From Provencibacterium sp. (GTDB lineage Bacteria > Bacillota > Clostridia > Oscillospirales > Ruminococcaceae): a stretch of 64,000 nt of DNA. Positions 9,420-18,714 of the stretch are shown here, piece after piece. Both the position numbers and the translations under genes were made by a program. How positions within the stretch are numbered: position 1 is the first letter of the stretch; every line of letters starts with the position of its first letter. Location of the stretch: assembly GCA_022793895.1 (NCBI GenBank), contig JAAWDS010000053.1, positions 99,733 through 163,732 of the forward strand, given 5' to 3'. Under the pieces are notes generated by a model, which saw only the letters and a list, made by a program, of their open reading frames with translations, did no database searches and was not told the DNA's origin.

Positions 9420-9707
9420 ATGATTCGTTTGGATCTTCAATTTTTTGCACATAAGAAGGGCGTCGGTTCCACCAAGAACGGCCGTGATTCCGAGTCCAAG
9501 CGCCTGGGTGTGAAGCGGGCGGATGGGCAGTTCGTTTTGGCGGGCAACATTCTGGTCCGTCAGCGCGGCACCCATATCCATCCCGGTGAGAACGTCGGCA
9601 TTGGCAGCGATGACACGCTGTTTGCCAAGATGGATGGCCGCGTGAAATTTGAGCGCATGGGCCGCGACCGCAAAAAGGTCAGCATTTACGCTGTGGAAGC
9701 GAAGTAA
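9420..9707 (+). CDS. rpmA: Large ribosomal subunit protein bL27, Prp-processed form
   Basis: This 95-aa L27 reaches the peptidyl-transferase centre with its N-terminus. It begins [18 protein letters not shown], so the first nine residues are the Firmicutes-specific extension that Prp cuts after F9 to expose AHKKG. The rest ([17 protein letters not shown] and the [10 protein letters not shown] loop) is canonical. The ATG at 9420 follows AGGAGG. A strong terminator comes right after its TAA. Confidence 0.98.
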   Translation: MIRLDLQFFAHKKGVGSTKNGRDSESKRLGVKRADGQFVLAGNILVRQRGTHIHPGENVGIGSDDTLFAKMDGRVKFERMGRDRKKVSIYAVEAK

Positions 9708-9725
9708 CTAAACCTTATAAGAAGG

Positions 9726-9760
9726 CGCGCAGGAGAGAATTTTTCTCCTGCGCGTTTTTT
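9726..9760 (+). terminator. Intrinsic terminator of the rplU operon
   Basis: An 11-bp perfect stem (9726-9736 with 9744-9754) with a 7-nt loop is followed by TTTTTT at 9755-9760. Confidence 0.95.
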
Positions 9761-9790
9761 GTCTGGAAATTATGGCCATAGAATAGAAAG

Positions 9791-9845
9791 GATCCCCGCA
9801 AAGGCGCCGAGAGCCGAACGTTCTCTTTGCGCCTTCGCGGGGATC
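9791..9845. terminator. Long hairpin between convergent transcripts
   Basis: A 17-bp inverted repeat with one mismatch (9791-9807 with 9829-9845) lies just downstream of the leftward chemoreceptor gene. It probably terminates that transcript and shields the rplU operon; the T-tracts on both sides are short. Confidence 0.7.
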
Positions 9846-9869
9846 TATTCATAAAGCGGGTTCTTTGCG

Positions 9870-11456
9870 TTAGAGGTTCGCGAAAACCTCCATCTGTTTT
9901 TGCAGCTCCTCCACGATCTCCTGATTGGTATCCATGCGCGCGGTGATGCCGGTCATGTCGTCCACTAGGGCGCGGGTATTGCCGGCGGCGCCGGTGACGC
10001 CGGTGACAGCGCCGTCGATAGCGCCGGCAATGTTGGCGATCGAGCATGCAATCTCATCCATAGAGGTTTTGAGATGCTCTGTCCGTTGATTGAACGCCTC
10101 CATGGAGCGCCCGATGTAGGCGGAGTCCTCCCGGTACTGCCGCCCAGCCTGAACGGATCGTTTTAGCTGGGATAGAATGGCTTCTCCGAGATAATCGGCT
10201 AATTCTTTCGCGCTGCTGGAGAGGTAGTTCACCGCTCCCGTCACTACGGTGCTGACTTCCCGGATGTGCGTGGCCGTTTCGGCACAGGAATCGGCTAGCT
10301 GCCGGATCTCCTGCGCCACGATGGCGAATCCCCTTCCGGCCTCCCCGGCATGGGAGGCTTCCACCGAGGCATTGATGGCGATGAGATCGGTGGAGGAGGA
10401 GATGGAAAGAATGTCCTTGGTCAGAACGCCGATCTGATTGACATTCTGGCTTTTTTCAATCGCCTCGTTGAGAACGGACAAGATTTCCTCCGTCTTGGCG
10501 TGGACCGCTTCCATCTCTTCCTGAGCGGATCGTTCCATTTCCTCCGCCCGTCCCCGCATCTCTACCGAATAGGCGGTGATGGCGGAACACTCCTCCGCCA
10601 TGGTCTGAGCGTCTCCCTGCGTGCCGGAGGTGCTGGCGCTGATGACGGCGGTGCTGCTGGCGATCTCCTCCAGTGCGGCGGAGAGATGCTCCGTCAGACC
10701 GGAGAGATCCTGGACGCTGCCGCGGGAGGTCCGGATTCGCCGGCGCACCTCTCCCACCACGCCGCGGATGCGTTCGGAGCTGTCCTGAAGCATGCCCATT
10801 GCGTCCTCAATAGGGGCGATAACATATTTTCGAATGATCCGGAAGGCGGCCGCTACGAGGAGAACGCCGGCAGCCAGGGTGACGGCGCTCGTGGCCAGCG
10901 AGGTGATGTAGACGATGAAGAGACGGCCCCGCGCCTCTTCCGCCTGGCGGCTGACCGAGGAATAGAGGGTGTCGATGTCTTTTTCCACCGCGCCGCTCCA
11001 GGCGGCCACATCCCCGTTGGCCGTGGCATAGGCTTCTTGCGTCTTGCTGTCGGCGCTGGCGCAGACCAGATAAACCAGGGAATGCTTAAAGGCGTCGTAG
11101 TCCCTTAAAAGGGAGCGGTAGGTTTCCCGCGCTTCATCGAGAACAAACGGCTCATAGGCGGCCAATTTTTCATCCAAACCGGCCTCCTCCGTTTTGATCT
11201 CCTGAACCAGCCGGATCATCGTCGCATGATCCGCGGCTACGATGTGGGATAAGGACAACCGGTGTATGTCCATCATAGAGCGCCGGATCTCCTCCAACCG
11301 TGCTTCGCTGAGCATATATTCATCCACAATCGTCCCTGCGTTGGCGTGGACGTTGTTGATGCTGAATACTGCCAAGAGATTGGAAAGCAGCGTCACCAAT
11401 CCCAGCAGAACGATGGGCAGAATTAAACGCTGTTGCAGGGTCAGCTTTCCTTTCAT
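9870..11456 (-). CDS. Methyl-accepting chemotaxis protein
   Basis: This 528-aa chemoreceptor has an N-terminal membrane segment (about residues 12-33), an extracytoplasmic helical domain of about 150 residues resembling the four-helix-bundle (4HB) type, a second membrane segment near 185-210, a HAMP-like linker and a long coiled-coil signalling domain. The hairpin tip is EASHAGEAGRGFAIVAQEIR, which contacts CheA and CheW. The ATG follows GGGAGGAG and lies 34 bp from the stop of a sugar-binding lipoprotein on the same strand, so the two are probably cotranscribed. Ligand-loaded lipoprotein may be what this receptor senses. No other chemotaxis gene is in the window. Confidence 0.92.
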   Translation of the reverse strand: MKGKLTLQQRLILPIVLLGLVTLLSNLLAVFSINNVHANAGTIVDEYMLSEARLEEIRRSMMDIHRLSLSHIVAADHATMIRLVQEIKTEEAGLDEKLAAYEPFVLDEARETYRSLLRDYDAFKHSLVYLVCASADSKTQEAYATANGDVAAWSGAVEKDIDTLYSSVSRQAEEARGRLFIVYITSLATSAVTLAAGVLLVAAAFRIIRKYVIAPIEDAMGMLQDSSERIRGVVGEVRRRIRTSRGSVQDLSGLTEHLSAALEEIASSTAVISASTSGTQGDAQTMAEECSAITAYSVEMRGRAEEMERSAQEEMEAVHAKTEEILSVLNEAIEKSQNVNQIGVLTKDILSISSSTDLIAINASVEASHAGEAGRGFAIVAQEIRQLADSCAETATHIREVSTVVTGAVNYLSSSAKELADYLGEAILSQLKRSVQAGRQYREDSAYIGRSMEAFNQRTEHLKTSMDEIACSIANIAGAIDGAVTGVTGAAGNTRALVDDMTGITARMDTNQEIVEELQKQMEVFANL

Positions 11457-11490
11457 TGCGATCTCCTCCCAATGCTTGCCTTAACGTTTG

Positions 11491-12726
11491 TTACCGTGCG
11501 GTAACGCCTTCGACCAGCCGGTCTAGCTGGGCCTGGAGAGACGCCCCGGAGGGGTTCCCTTCCGCCATGACGCCGGCAAATTCGGCCACAGGGTCCCAGA
11601 ACTTTCCGCCCACCCGCTGGAGCTGAGAGAACTCCGATTGAGCCAGCAACGCCGCAATGGCTGGGGAACCCTGCACTTCCGGAGAATTGGCCGCGTTGGT
11701 GTTGGAGGGCCCTTGGCCCCGCAGCTCAAAACGCAGGCGCTGGTTGGATTCGTTGGTGATCCACTCGGCCAGTCGCGCCGCCCAGTCCGGATATTGGGAA
11801 TAGGCGTTCACGCCAATGAGCTTGCAGCCGGAGAAGGAGGCCATTTGCACCTGCTGGCCCTTGCAGGTATAGGCGGGCAGCTTGGCCGCTCCAACCTTGT
11901 TTCCCCAAGCCTCGGTCATCGCTACTGCGTTCCACACGCCGCTGACCCCGGCGATAATGGATCCATCCTGCACGCCGGCCAGAAATTCCGTATCGGTCCG
12001 GCTGGCAAAGCCGGGGCTGGAAGCAACGGACAGCATCGCTTGGGCTACGTCTACACCGCGGATCGGCCCTTCGGTGCTGTTCCAGGTGCAATAGTTGGTC
12101 AGGCCGTCTGCATTCAGGCCGATTTCCAAGCCGGTGTTGCCGAAGAAGGAATAGACATACCAGGCGGAGGACCAATCCATCGTCACCAGCCGCCCAGCCT
12201 GTTCCGCCACCTCCAGCATCCGATCCAGGCTTTGAACGTCTTTTTCGGAAAAATAGTCCTTGTTATAATAAAGGAAATAGCCGTTGTCCGCCGTCAGAGG
12301 ATAAGCATAGAGAACCCCTTCCACGCTGGCCGCTTCCACGGCGGCGGAGAGATTAGCCCGCTGGATATCCGCCGCGTTTTCGACCGGGTCCAGGCCGCCG
12401 GCGGCGGCCAGAGCCGCTACCTGGTCGTCCGCGAAGGCGAACACATCCGCGCCCTCCTCCAGATTGCCGAGCAAGGCGTCCTTGCAGTTCGATTCGCTCT
12501 GGGCTTGATAGGTGATCCGAAAGTCGGCTTCACCGGAATAGCGTTTCTGGAAAGAGGCGATGATTTCCTCCAGAAGCGCCTCATCCTCTTCGGCGCCCCA
12601 CACCGTCAGCGTGATGGTTTCAGGAGCTGCGCTGCTGCTTACGGGAAGCGGTTCCTGTTTGCTGCAAGAAGCTGCTAGGAGCAGCATCCCCACCGATAAA
12701 AGCAGGGAACAAAGTTTCTTTTTCAT
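11491..12726 (-). CDS. Sugar-binding lipoprotein (MalE-like), paired with a chemoreceptor
   Basis: This is an extracellular family-1 solute-binding protein of 411 aa. The start is the ATG at 12726, ten bases after GGAAAGG; a TTG six codons upstream is less likely. A signal peptide ends in the lipobox LLLAASC. The body shows the usual two-lobe pattern, including AFADDQVAALAAAGGLDPV and AEWITNESNQRLRFELRGQGP near the C-terminus, as in malto- or arabinogalactan-oligosaccharide binders. No permease genes adjoin it; its only operon partner is the chemoreceptor. A consensus promoter lies just upstream. Ends with TAA. Confidence 0.9.
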   Translation of the reverse strand: MKKKLCSLLLSVGMLLLAASCSKQEPLPVSSSAAPETITLTVWGAEEDEALLEEIIASFQKRYSGEADFRITYQAQSESNCKDALLGNLEEGADVFAFADDQVAALAAAGGLDPVENAADIQRANLSAAVEAASVEGVLYAYPLTADNGYFLYYNKDYFSEKDVQSLDRMLEVAEQAGRLVTMDWSSAWYVYSFFGNTGLEIGLNADGLTNYCTWNSTEGPIRGVDVAQAMLSVASSPGFASRTDTEFLAGVQDGSIIAGVSGVWNAVAMTEAWGNKVGAAKLPAYTCKGQQVQMASFSGCKLIGVNAYSQYPDWAARLAEWITNESNQRLRFELRGQGPSNTNAANSPEVQGSPAIAALLAQSEFSQLQRVGGKFWDPVAEFAGVMAEGNPSGASLQAQLDRLVEGVTAR

Positions 12727-12758
12727 AGCATCCAGCCTTTCCAAATGATTCCTGTGCT

Positions 12759-12787
12759 ATTATAGCACCCTTTATTTTAGTTGGCAA
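12759..12787 (-). promoter_or_regulatory. SigA promoter for the lipoprotein-chemoreceptor operon
   Basis: On the minus strand, -35 TTGCCA (12782-12787), a 17-bp spacer and -10 TATAAT (12759-12764). The -10 sits inside a small palindrome TGCTATAATAGCA, which could be an operator. Confidence 0.85.
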
Positions 12788-12809
12788 CCGGCTGGAGAAG
12801 AGAGAGAAG

Positions 12810-13012
12810 GGGCGCGCCCGCAAAATGAAATTTTGCGGGCGCGCCCTTTGGAAAAACGGTTTTCAGGGCGAAGAAACCGCCCTGAATTTCGCGCCATAAG
12901 GCGCGAAACCACCGCTTTTCTGGTTTCTGCAAACCAGAGGAGCGGCCTACACGATTTCTTTTACAGGCTGGGGATACTTTTTTGTCAGTCTCTTCTATTT
13001 GTGGGCGCGCCC
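12810..13012. repeat. Structured intergenic repeat, copy 1
   Basis: This gene-free stretch matches the element at 24061-24250. It opens with a perfect 17-bp hairpin (12810-12826 with 12830-12846), then has hairpins CAGGGCG/CGCCCTG, TTTCGCGCC/GGCGCGAAA and CTGGTTT/AAACCAG, followed by a shared block of about 80 bases (12905-12984). Terminal stems differ in sequence between copies but keep their pairing. It lies downstream of the leftward hydrolase gene and may terminate it. Confidence 0.75.
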
Positions 13013-13085
13013 TTCTGCAAACCGGAAATGGGATTCTGCAACGCGGCCGTTTCAGCCGTTATGCGTTATGCAGCGGCGGCGTTTC

Positions 13086-15098
13086 TCAGCGCTCCGGCGC
13101 CGGCAGCTCTTCCGCCAAGCGGATGTCCCGTTCAGCCTCTCCGGTGTAAAGGGACCAGCCGAAGGTCTGGCGGACTCTGGGCATCCCATAGGGGAGATAG
13201 TGCCGGGCCCCAATTTCGGCCAGCTCCTTCCAGTGAGCGAGCCCCTCCTTCAACAGGCGGATCGCCTCCTGCCGGTAGTCCTCCTGGACCGTCTGCCGGT
13301 AGAAAAGAAGCTGGATGGCGGCGCGGAATTTGCACAGGTAGTACCGTGCCAACGCCCGCCAAGCGATAAGATCGAAAAGGATGCACTCCAGCTCCCCGGC
13401 GTGGGCCTCCGGATCGGCTTCGACCGCCTGGATGCTGCGGTTCAGCGTTTCCACCTGTTTTTCCATCAGCGCGAGGATCTCTTCGGGCGTCTCTCCTTCC
13501 AGCGTTTTCCCCGACAGCTTGGCGGAAACGTAGTCCTTCATCCCTACGACGCCGACCCCCGGCATCGGGACGCCCTCCATGAAGTCCAACACCGTCTTGA
13601 ACCCCTTGCAGGCAAGCAGCGATTCGGGATGCCATTCAAAATCGTAGTTGATCCAAAACAGGCGGTTGACGCCGCAGAGCATCCGCATCCCGGCGCAGAG
13701 CCCCTCATAGATGGGGAGCCCGCTCTCCCGGCCATAGCGGCGGATGAACGCGTCCGTCCAGACGGTCTCCGGCAGATCCGGATCATAGCTCAGCCGCCCC
13801 AGCATGGCGAACTGCATCCAGTGCTTTTGATAGGCGTGTTCCCACTGTAGATGGCTGCCAGGCGCATGCTGAAATTCTCCGGCCCAGATGTAGCAGTCCG
13901 CGCCCCAGTAAAAGCCCTTGACCCAGGGCCGCTTCATCCCGCGGATGTATTCCGAGAGGAAATCCGGGTCGCAGCCGCGCAGGTTGTGGAAATCATCGTT
14001 GCGTACCGTGTAGATCACCTGGATATCGGAGAGATCCTGCCCGTCCCAGGCATGGAACAGCGTTTCAAACTGTGGATGGGGATGGGAATACATGTGCGCG
14101 TTGGAATATTTCCAGCTGATGTAGGTGTCGGCCCCCTTGCATTGGCTGAGGAACATCTCCTGGGCGATGGGCCCGTTGCTCATGTTGGTGCGGTGGATAA
14201 AGGGGATGGGATAATGGATTTCCTTGAGCGCCTCCAGATAGGTATCCACCACCCATTGCTCCCGCTCGGCCGCGTCTCCGACCATCTCCTCGCGGTTGGA
14301 GGTGCCCAGCCCGGTCAGGTCGGGGAAGGTGTAGATAAGCGTCTTGACCGCCTCGCAGAAGTAGTCTTTGAGGATGGGCACATATTGCCGCAGGCCGATG
14401 CTGCGCTGATCCCAACCCCACTCTCCCAGCTCTTCCGGGAGGCCGAGCCCCTTGGCGATTCCGGAGGAGATGCGCAGGTTCCAGGTGATGATGTAGGTCT
14501 CCAGTCCGCGGGCCTTGGCGTGCGCCAGAATGCGGGTGAACAGCTCCCGGCGCTCTCGGCGATCGGCGGCGGACAGTGAGGAGGCATCGGGATATTTGGA
14601 GAGATCTAAGAGCATTTCAAACGGGTTTTCCGACCAAAGGCTCAGGCAATTGTAGCGGTTGCGGGCCAGGAAATCGATGTAATCCCGCCAGAAATCGAAC
14701 TCCAACACCGTCTGCTTATTTTTTTCGAACGGCTCCCCGTCCGCATAGGTCTGGAAGGGTAGGTTGAACTTGACGCCGCGCTTCTCTAAGAAGGGCGACC
14801 AGCTTCCTTCCGGAATCCTATCCCAGCCGTGGTAGCGGATAGACTCGGCCAACTCGAACAGCCCGTACATAGCGCCGGCAGCTCCGCGGCCTTCCAGACA
14901 GATCCGGTTCTCCTCCTTGCGAATGGAGAACGCCTCCGGAGAGACTCCCTTCTGGGGCCGGACGGCGACATGGATACAGAGCGCTTGAGGATGGGCCGGA
15001 CAATGGTTCGCCCAATCCAGGTAGACGGGGATCCCTTTTTCACGCAGCGCCTGCTCCAAGATTTGCACCCCGTATTCAACGGTTGGGGGGTGTCGCAA
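13086..15098 (-). CDS. Alpha-glucuronidase-like (GH67-type) hydrolase, probable 5' frameshift
   Basis: This 670-aa cytoplasmic protein has an N-terminal domain like the non-catalytic domain of GH20/GH67 enzymes (AVRPQKGVSPEAFSI, GAAGAMYGLFELAESIRY), a TIM barrel (FWRDYIDFLARNRYNCLSLW, RGLETYIITWNLR, TNREEMVGD) and a C-terminal helical part with LGRLSYDPDLPETVW, which recalls GH67 alpha-glucuronidases. The only start in this frame is a TTG at 15098 with no ribosome site. Adding one C to the six-C run at 15085-15090 would join it to an upstream frame starting at the ATGs at 15151/15142, preceded by a TATAAT at 15192-15197. I think the true gene is 13086 to about 15142 with a one-base deletion. 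Substrate is inferred only. Confidence 0.65.
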   Translation of the reverse strand: MRHPPTVEYGVQILEQALREKGIPVYLDWANHCPAHPQALCIHVAVRPQKGVSPEAFSIRKEENRICLEGRGAAGAMYGLFELAESIRYHGWDRIPEGSWSPFLEKRGVKFNLPFQTYADGEPFEKNKQTVLEFDFWRDYIDFLARNRYNCLSLWSENPFEMLLDLSKYPDASSLSAADRRERRELFTRILAHAKARGLETYIITWNLRISSGIAKGLGLPEELGEWGWDQRSIGLRQYVPILKDYFCEAVKTLIYTFPDLTGLGTSNREEMVGDAAEREQWVVDTYLEALKEIHYPIPFIHRTNMSNGPIAQEMFLSQCKGADTYISWKYSNAHMYSHPHPQFETLFHAWDGQDLSDIQVIYTVRNDDFHNLRGCDPDFLSEYIRGMKRPWVKGFYWGADCYIWAGEFQHAPGSHLQWEHAYQKHWMQFAMLGRLSYDPDLPETVWTDAFIRRYGRESGLPIYEGLCAGMRMLCGVNRLFWINYDFEWHPESLLACKGFKTVLDFMEGVPMPGVGVVGMKDYVSAKLSGKTLEGETPEEILALMEKQVETLNRSIQAVEADPEAHAGELECILFDLIAWRALARYYLCKFRAAIQLLFYRQTVQEDYRQEAIRLLKEGLAHWKELAEIGARHYLPYGMPRVRQTFGWSLYTGEAERDIRLAEELPAPER

Positions 15099-15276
15099 AT
15101 CTTGACGGGGGAAGGGTCATAGAAACGGTAATAGATGATCATAACAAACATCTTTCTGGCGGTGGAACGGCCCGCCGGCGGTTTTTTCCTTATTATAACA
15201 TGGAACGGCCATAAAAAAGAATCTCGATGTATGGAAAAACAGCGAATACGGCCGCCTTCTGTCAGAGGTGTGGGCT

Positions 15277-15726
15277 TCATTCCCACTTAAACTGGAGGCT
15301 GCTCATCATTTCGAGGATCGGGAGAGTGACCGAAACGGCCGTTTCTCCGCGCTGGACAGGCAGCTCGGCGCCGTGCGGCAGATCCAGGACATGCCGCGCC
15401 TGCCCTCAGGGATCTGTGCCGTCACCTGGAGATTGTGCAGTGGAATCATGGCGCTCAGCGGCCGCCTGCCCGCGCCGTTGATAAGGTGGACGATAAGGCC
15501 CTGTTTGCCCTGATAAGCGCTGGCGATGAGTCTGGGACAGCTGGTCGTGCGCACTGTGCTCCGGCCGATGAAAGGGAACGTCGCTCTGGTACCAGGCATA
15601 GATGCCGCCAACGTTGAAGACGAGCACCGTAGCGCCCAGCTCCTTCGGATCGATGCGCGCCGTATCTTGAAATTGAAGGTTCGTCTGGATAATGCGCTGC
15701 GGATGGGACCAAAATTTGTCCAACAT
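15277..15726 (-). pseudogene. Remnant of a GHL6-type glycosyl hydrolase with large internal deletion
   Basis: The gene keeps its ribosome site (AAGGAG) and about 50 N-terminal residues (WSHPQRIIQTNLQFQDTAR, NVGGIYAWYQSDVPFH) that match the start of the hydrolase at 34150. A second frame then gives IVHLINGAGRRPLSAMIPL, matching that protein's last 90 residues, and a third frame completes the tail (VLDLPHGAELPVQRGETAV) to a TGA at 15277. About 1.6 kb of the middle is missing and two frame changes are present. It is a dead copy sitting between the GH29 and the alpha-glucuronidase-like genes. Confidence 0.8.
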
Positions 15727-15855
15727 TGTGACGGCTCCTTACTTCGGGATTGTGGCCGGTCCGGCGATCGGAGAAAGTGCAAAGGAGGGCCGTCCATAAA
15801 GCGCCTGGAACCAAGGTCCTTTTTGCCTCTTTATGGCGGCCCCTCCTTCTTTTAT

Positions 15856-17109
15856 TTATTCACAGAGAGCCGGATCAAATTCGAGTTTGATAATCAGCGT
15901 TTCACCGGTGATCTCGTTGACCGGGAGGCCCCGAACTCGAAGATATTTGCGCCCTTCGCGGTGCAGCGAGGCCGGCATATCCACCGAGGTCTCCAGAGGC
16001 TGGCCGTTGTTGAGCAGGGTGGCGCGCAGCGGCAGCATATCGAACGGCTTGACAACGATGCCGTCGGTTTCGGTGTCGTCGGGCAGATGAACATAGACGG
16101 TGTTCCCTCGGCGGGTCAGCAGCATGGGATCGCGCATGTTGGGGGTGACATCGGTGATCATCGTGGTAGCGGGGATAGCGTCGCCAAATGCCTCCTTGAC
16201 CCGGTTGTACCAGTCGCCGACCCGCTTTAGGGAAGCAATGTCCCTGGGATCGAGCGTACCGTCCGCATGCGGCCCCACGTTGAGCTGATAGTTTCCGCCC
16301 ATGGCCATCACCCGGTCGATGCTGCGGATGAGATGCTTGCAGGAATAATAATCCTCATCGATCTTGTAGCCCCAGCTCTCCCGGCCGAGCGACTGCACCG
16401 CCTCGGTGCGGCACGGAAATTCCATCCCGTCGGGAATGCCGCGCTCCGAGGTCTGGAAGTCCCAGTTTTCCGGCCCGCGGTTGTTGATGACCATGCTGGG
16501 CTGAAGCTGGCGCAGGCGGTCGTTGAAAGCGGTGTTGTTGTAGCAGCAGACGTTGATGTCCCAGAAGAATTGACCGATTTCGCCGTATTTGGTGCAGAGC
16601 TCCTCCGCCTGGTTTTCCATGTAGCGGAAATATTCCTTCAGGTTGGGCTCGTCCCCTGCGCGCGGGCCGAACATCTCATGGTGCCGCCCCTGGTTGGGAT
16701 AGTTCTTGTGGTGCCAGTCGGGGATGGAATAGTAAATCCCCATGACCATATCATGGCGCTGGCAGGAGTCAGCGAGCATTTTCACAACATCCCGGCGATA
16801 GGGGGTGTTCATAATGTTGTAGTCGGTGTACTAGGTGTCCCACATGCAGAAGCCGTCGTGGTGCTTGCTGGTGAAGCAGATGTACTCCATCCCAACGCTT
16901 TTGGCGAAATCCAGCCACTCATCGGGATCGAACTTTTGGGGGTTGAATTGCTGCATCAGCGGCTCATATTCCTTGCGGGGCATCCGGCCGCGCCAGAGAA
17001 TTTGCTCGTGCCAGGCGGGAATGCTGTAGAGGCCCCAATGGATGAATAGGCCGAAGCGCCGTTTTAAAAACCAATCCCTCGCATCATAAAAACGGAACCG
17101 ATCGATCAT
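15856..17109 (-). pseudogene. GH29 alpha-L-fucosidase interrupted by an in-frame TAG
   Basis: Retaining alpha-L-fucosidases remove terminal fucose from glycans. The frame begins at an ATG (17109) eight bases after AAGGAG and runs RFGLFIHWGLYSIPAWHEQ and YICFTSKHHDGFCMWDT, then meets TAG at 16831-16833, and continues in the same frame with YTDYNIMNTPYRRDVVKM to TAA at 15856. In GH29 proteins this junction normally reads WDTKYTDYN, so an AAG-to-TAG change is the simple explanation. The FFWDINV segment carries the likely nucleophile Asp. Apart from the one codon the 417-residue protein is complete, with no signal peptide, suggesting a cytoplasmic enzyme. Read-through cannot be excluded. Confidence 0.85.
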
Positions 17110-17242
17110 AGCTGACACTCCTTTTTAAAGATGGCCGCCAGCGGCGGATATTTGTGGTCCGGGTCCCGCAGAAGGCGGAACCGCACAGATAAAGCCTCGG
17201 ATCGGCCCCTCTGATGGTCCGGTCCGAGGTTTAACGGGACGC

Positions 17243-18714
17243 TTACTGCTGTTTGGAATCGTAATGGACCTGCCACAAGCGGATATATTCATCCACATTG
17301 TAACGCTTGAGGTTCTCCAGGTGTTCCTGCCACTGAGCGTCGGTGATCCCTTCGACCACCGCATTAGCCTTGAATTTCTTCATGTAGTTGTCAATGTCGG
17401 TGAAGAGCAGCGCTCTTTGGCTGGCGGTGTCCGGATCCTCCATGCCCTTGGGCATGACCTCAATGCCGTACTGGATATACATCTCGTTGACCGCGATGCG
17501 CTTTTTGATGCGGGGCTCCTGGATGCGCAGGTCGTCATATTTGGACCAGAGGCGGGCGGGGGAATAGGGGCCGGCCGCGACGGTGCGCTTGAACTCGATG
17601 CCGCTTACGCCTTCCGGCATGAACTCGCTGGTCTCCATCCAATGCTCGCCGTCAGTGTCATACTTCCAGATACCTTCGCCCGCAGGGCCGTTGTACCAGA
17701 GCATGATGTTCTCGGTGGTCGAGATGTTGTTGTCGTAATAGCGCACCAGCGCCTCCGGGTTTTTGCACTTGGTGGTAATGGCAAAGCCGTCCATGTATCC
17801 GCCGGGCTGACGGGCGCGGCTCCAGAGCTGTTCGCCGTTTTCGCCCTTGAGAGGGGGAATGGCCTCATAGATATCCAGGTATTCGCTTACAAAGGCGTCG
17901 GGCAGCCAAACCATGATAACGCCGTAGAGAACGGCGGGATCCTGCGCTTTGGACTGGAACTGAGCGCCGGTCTGGGTGAAAACCTCAGGATCCATCAGCT
18001 TTTCGTTGTAGAGCTTGTTCATCCACTGAAGGCCCTTGAGGTAGCCCTCCTGTTCAGCGGTGAAGAGAACCTTGCCGTCCTTAGCAAAAACATACTCTTC
18101 CGTATCGATCACGCCGAACGGCCCAAACAAAACCTCAGTATCGCTGACGTTCGATTCCTCGCAGACGCCGAGCGGGATCTCATCGGCGATGCCGTTGCCG
18201 TTGGGATCTTGATCGCGGAAGGCGCGCAGCATTGCCTCAAACTCCTCCACCGTGGTGGGCATTTCAAGGTTCAGCGCCTTCAGCCACTCGGTGTTGACCC
18301 ACATGCCCTCATCGACGGTGTTGGAGGGGTCGAACCGGTTGGTCGGGAGAGAGTACATGTTGCCGTCCGGAGCGGTGCAGCCGCTTTTGAGGTCAGGCTG
18401 GCCTTCAAACATCTCCTGGATGTGGGGGCCGCATTTATCGACATACTCGTTGAGCGGGGTAAAGAGACTGCTGTTCTTCATCAGATCCTTGACCTGATAG
18501 GAGAAGGCGTCCGGCAGGTCGCCCGAAGCCAGCATGATGTTGACCTTCTCATCCCAGCCGCTGGCGGGAGTTTCGAGCCACTCGATGTGGATGTTGGTCT
18601 GGTTCTCCATCTCGACGACGCAGGCTTTTTCCGCATAGGAGTTTTTACTGTTAGCGTCCCGCGCGATAGCGATGGTGTAGGTTTCCTTTTCCTTGAGGAC
18701 CGGCAGGCCCTCTA
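17243..18714 (-). pseudogene. 5'-truncated sugar-binding protein of an ABC importer
   Basis: The frame encodes the mature part of a family-1 solute-binding protein (LPVLKEKETYTIAIARD, NIHIEWLETPASGWDEKV, DPNGNGIADEIPLGV), closely related in style to the lipoprotein at 29365-31083. The frame stays open upstream of the first ATG (18610) but no signal peptide, lipobox or ribosome site exists: at about 18714 homology stops and the opposite strand turns into an AraC regulator. The gene has lost its 5' end in a head-to-head fusion. No permeases adjoin it. The C-terminal part is intact to TAA. Confidence 0.8.

Noticed and set aside
12832..13850. Plus-strand ORFs over the repeat element and opposite the GH67-like gene
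   Set aside because: They are antisense shadows of the high-GC coding strand, with no domain resemblance.
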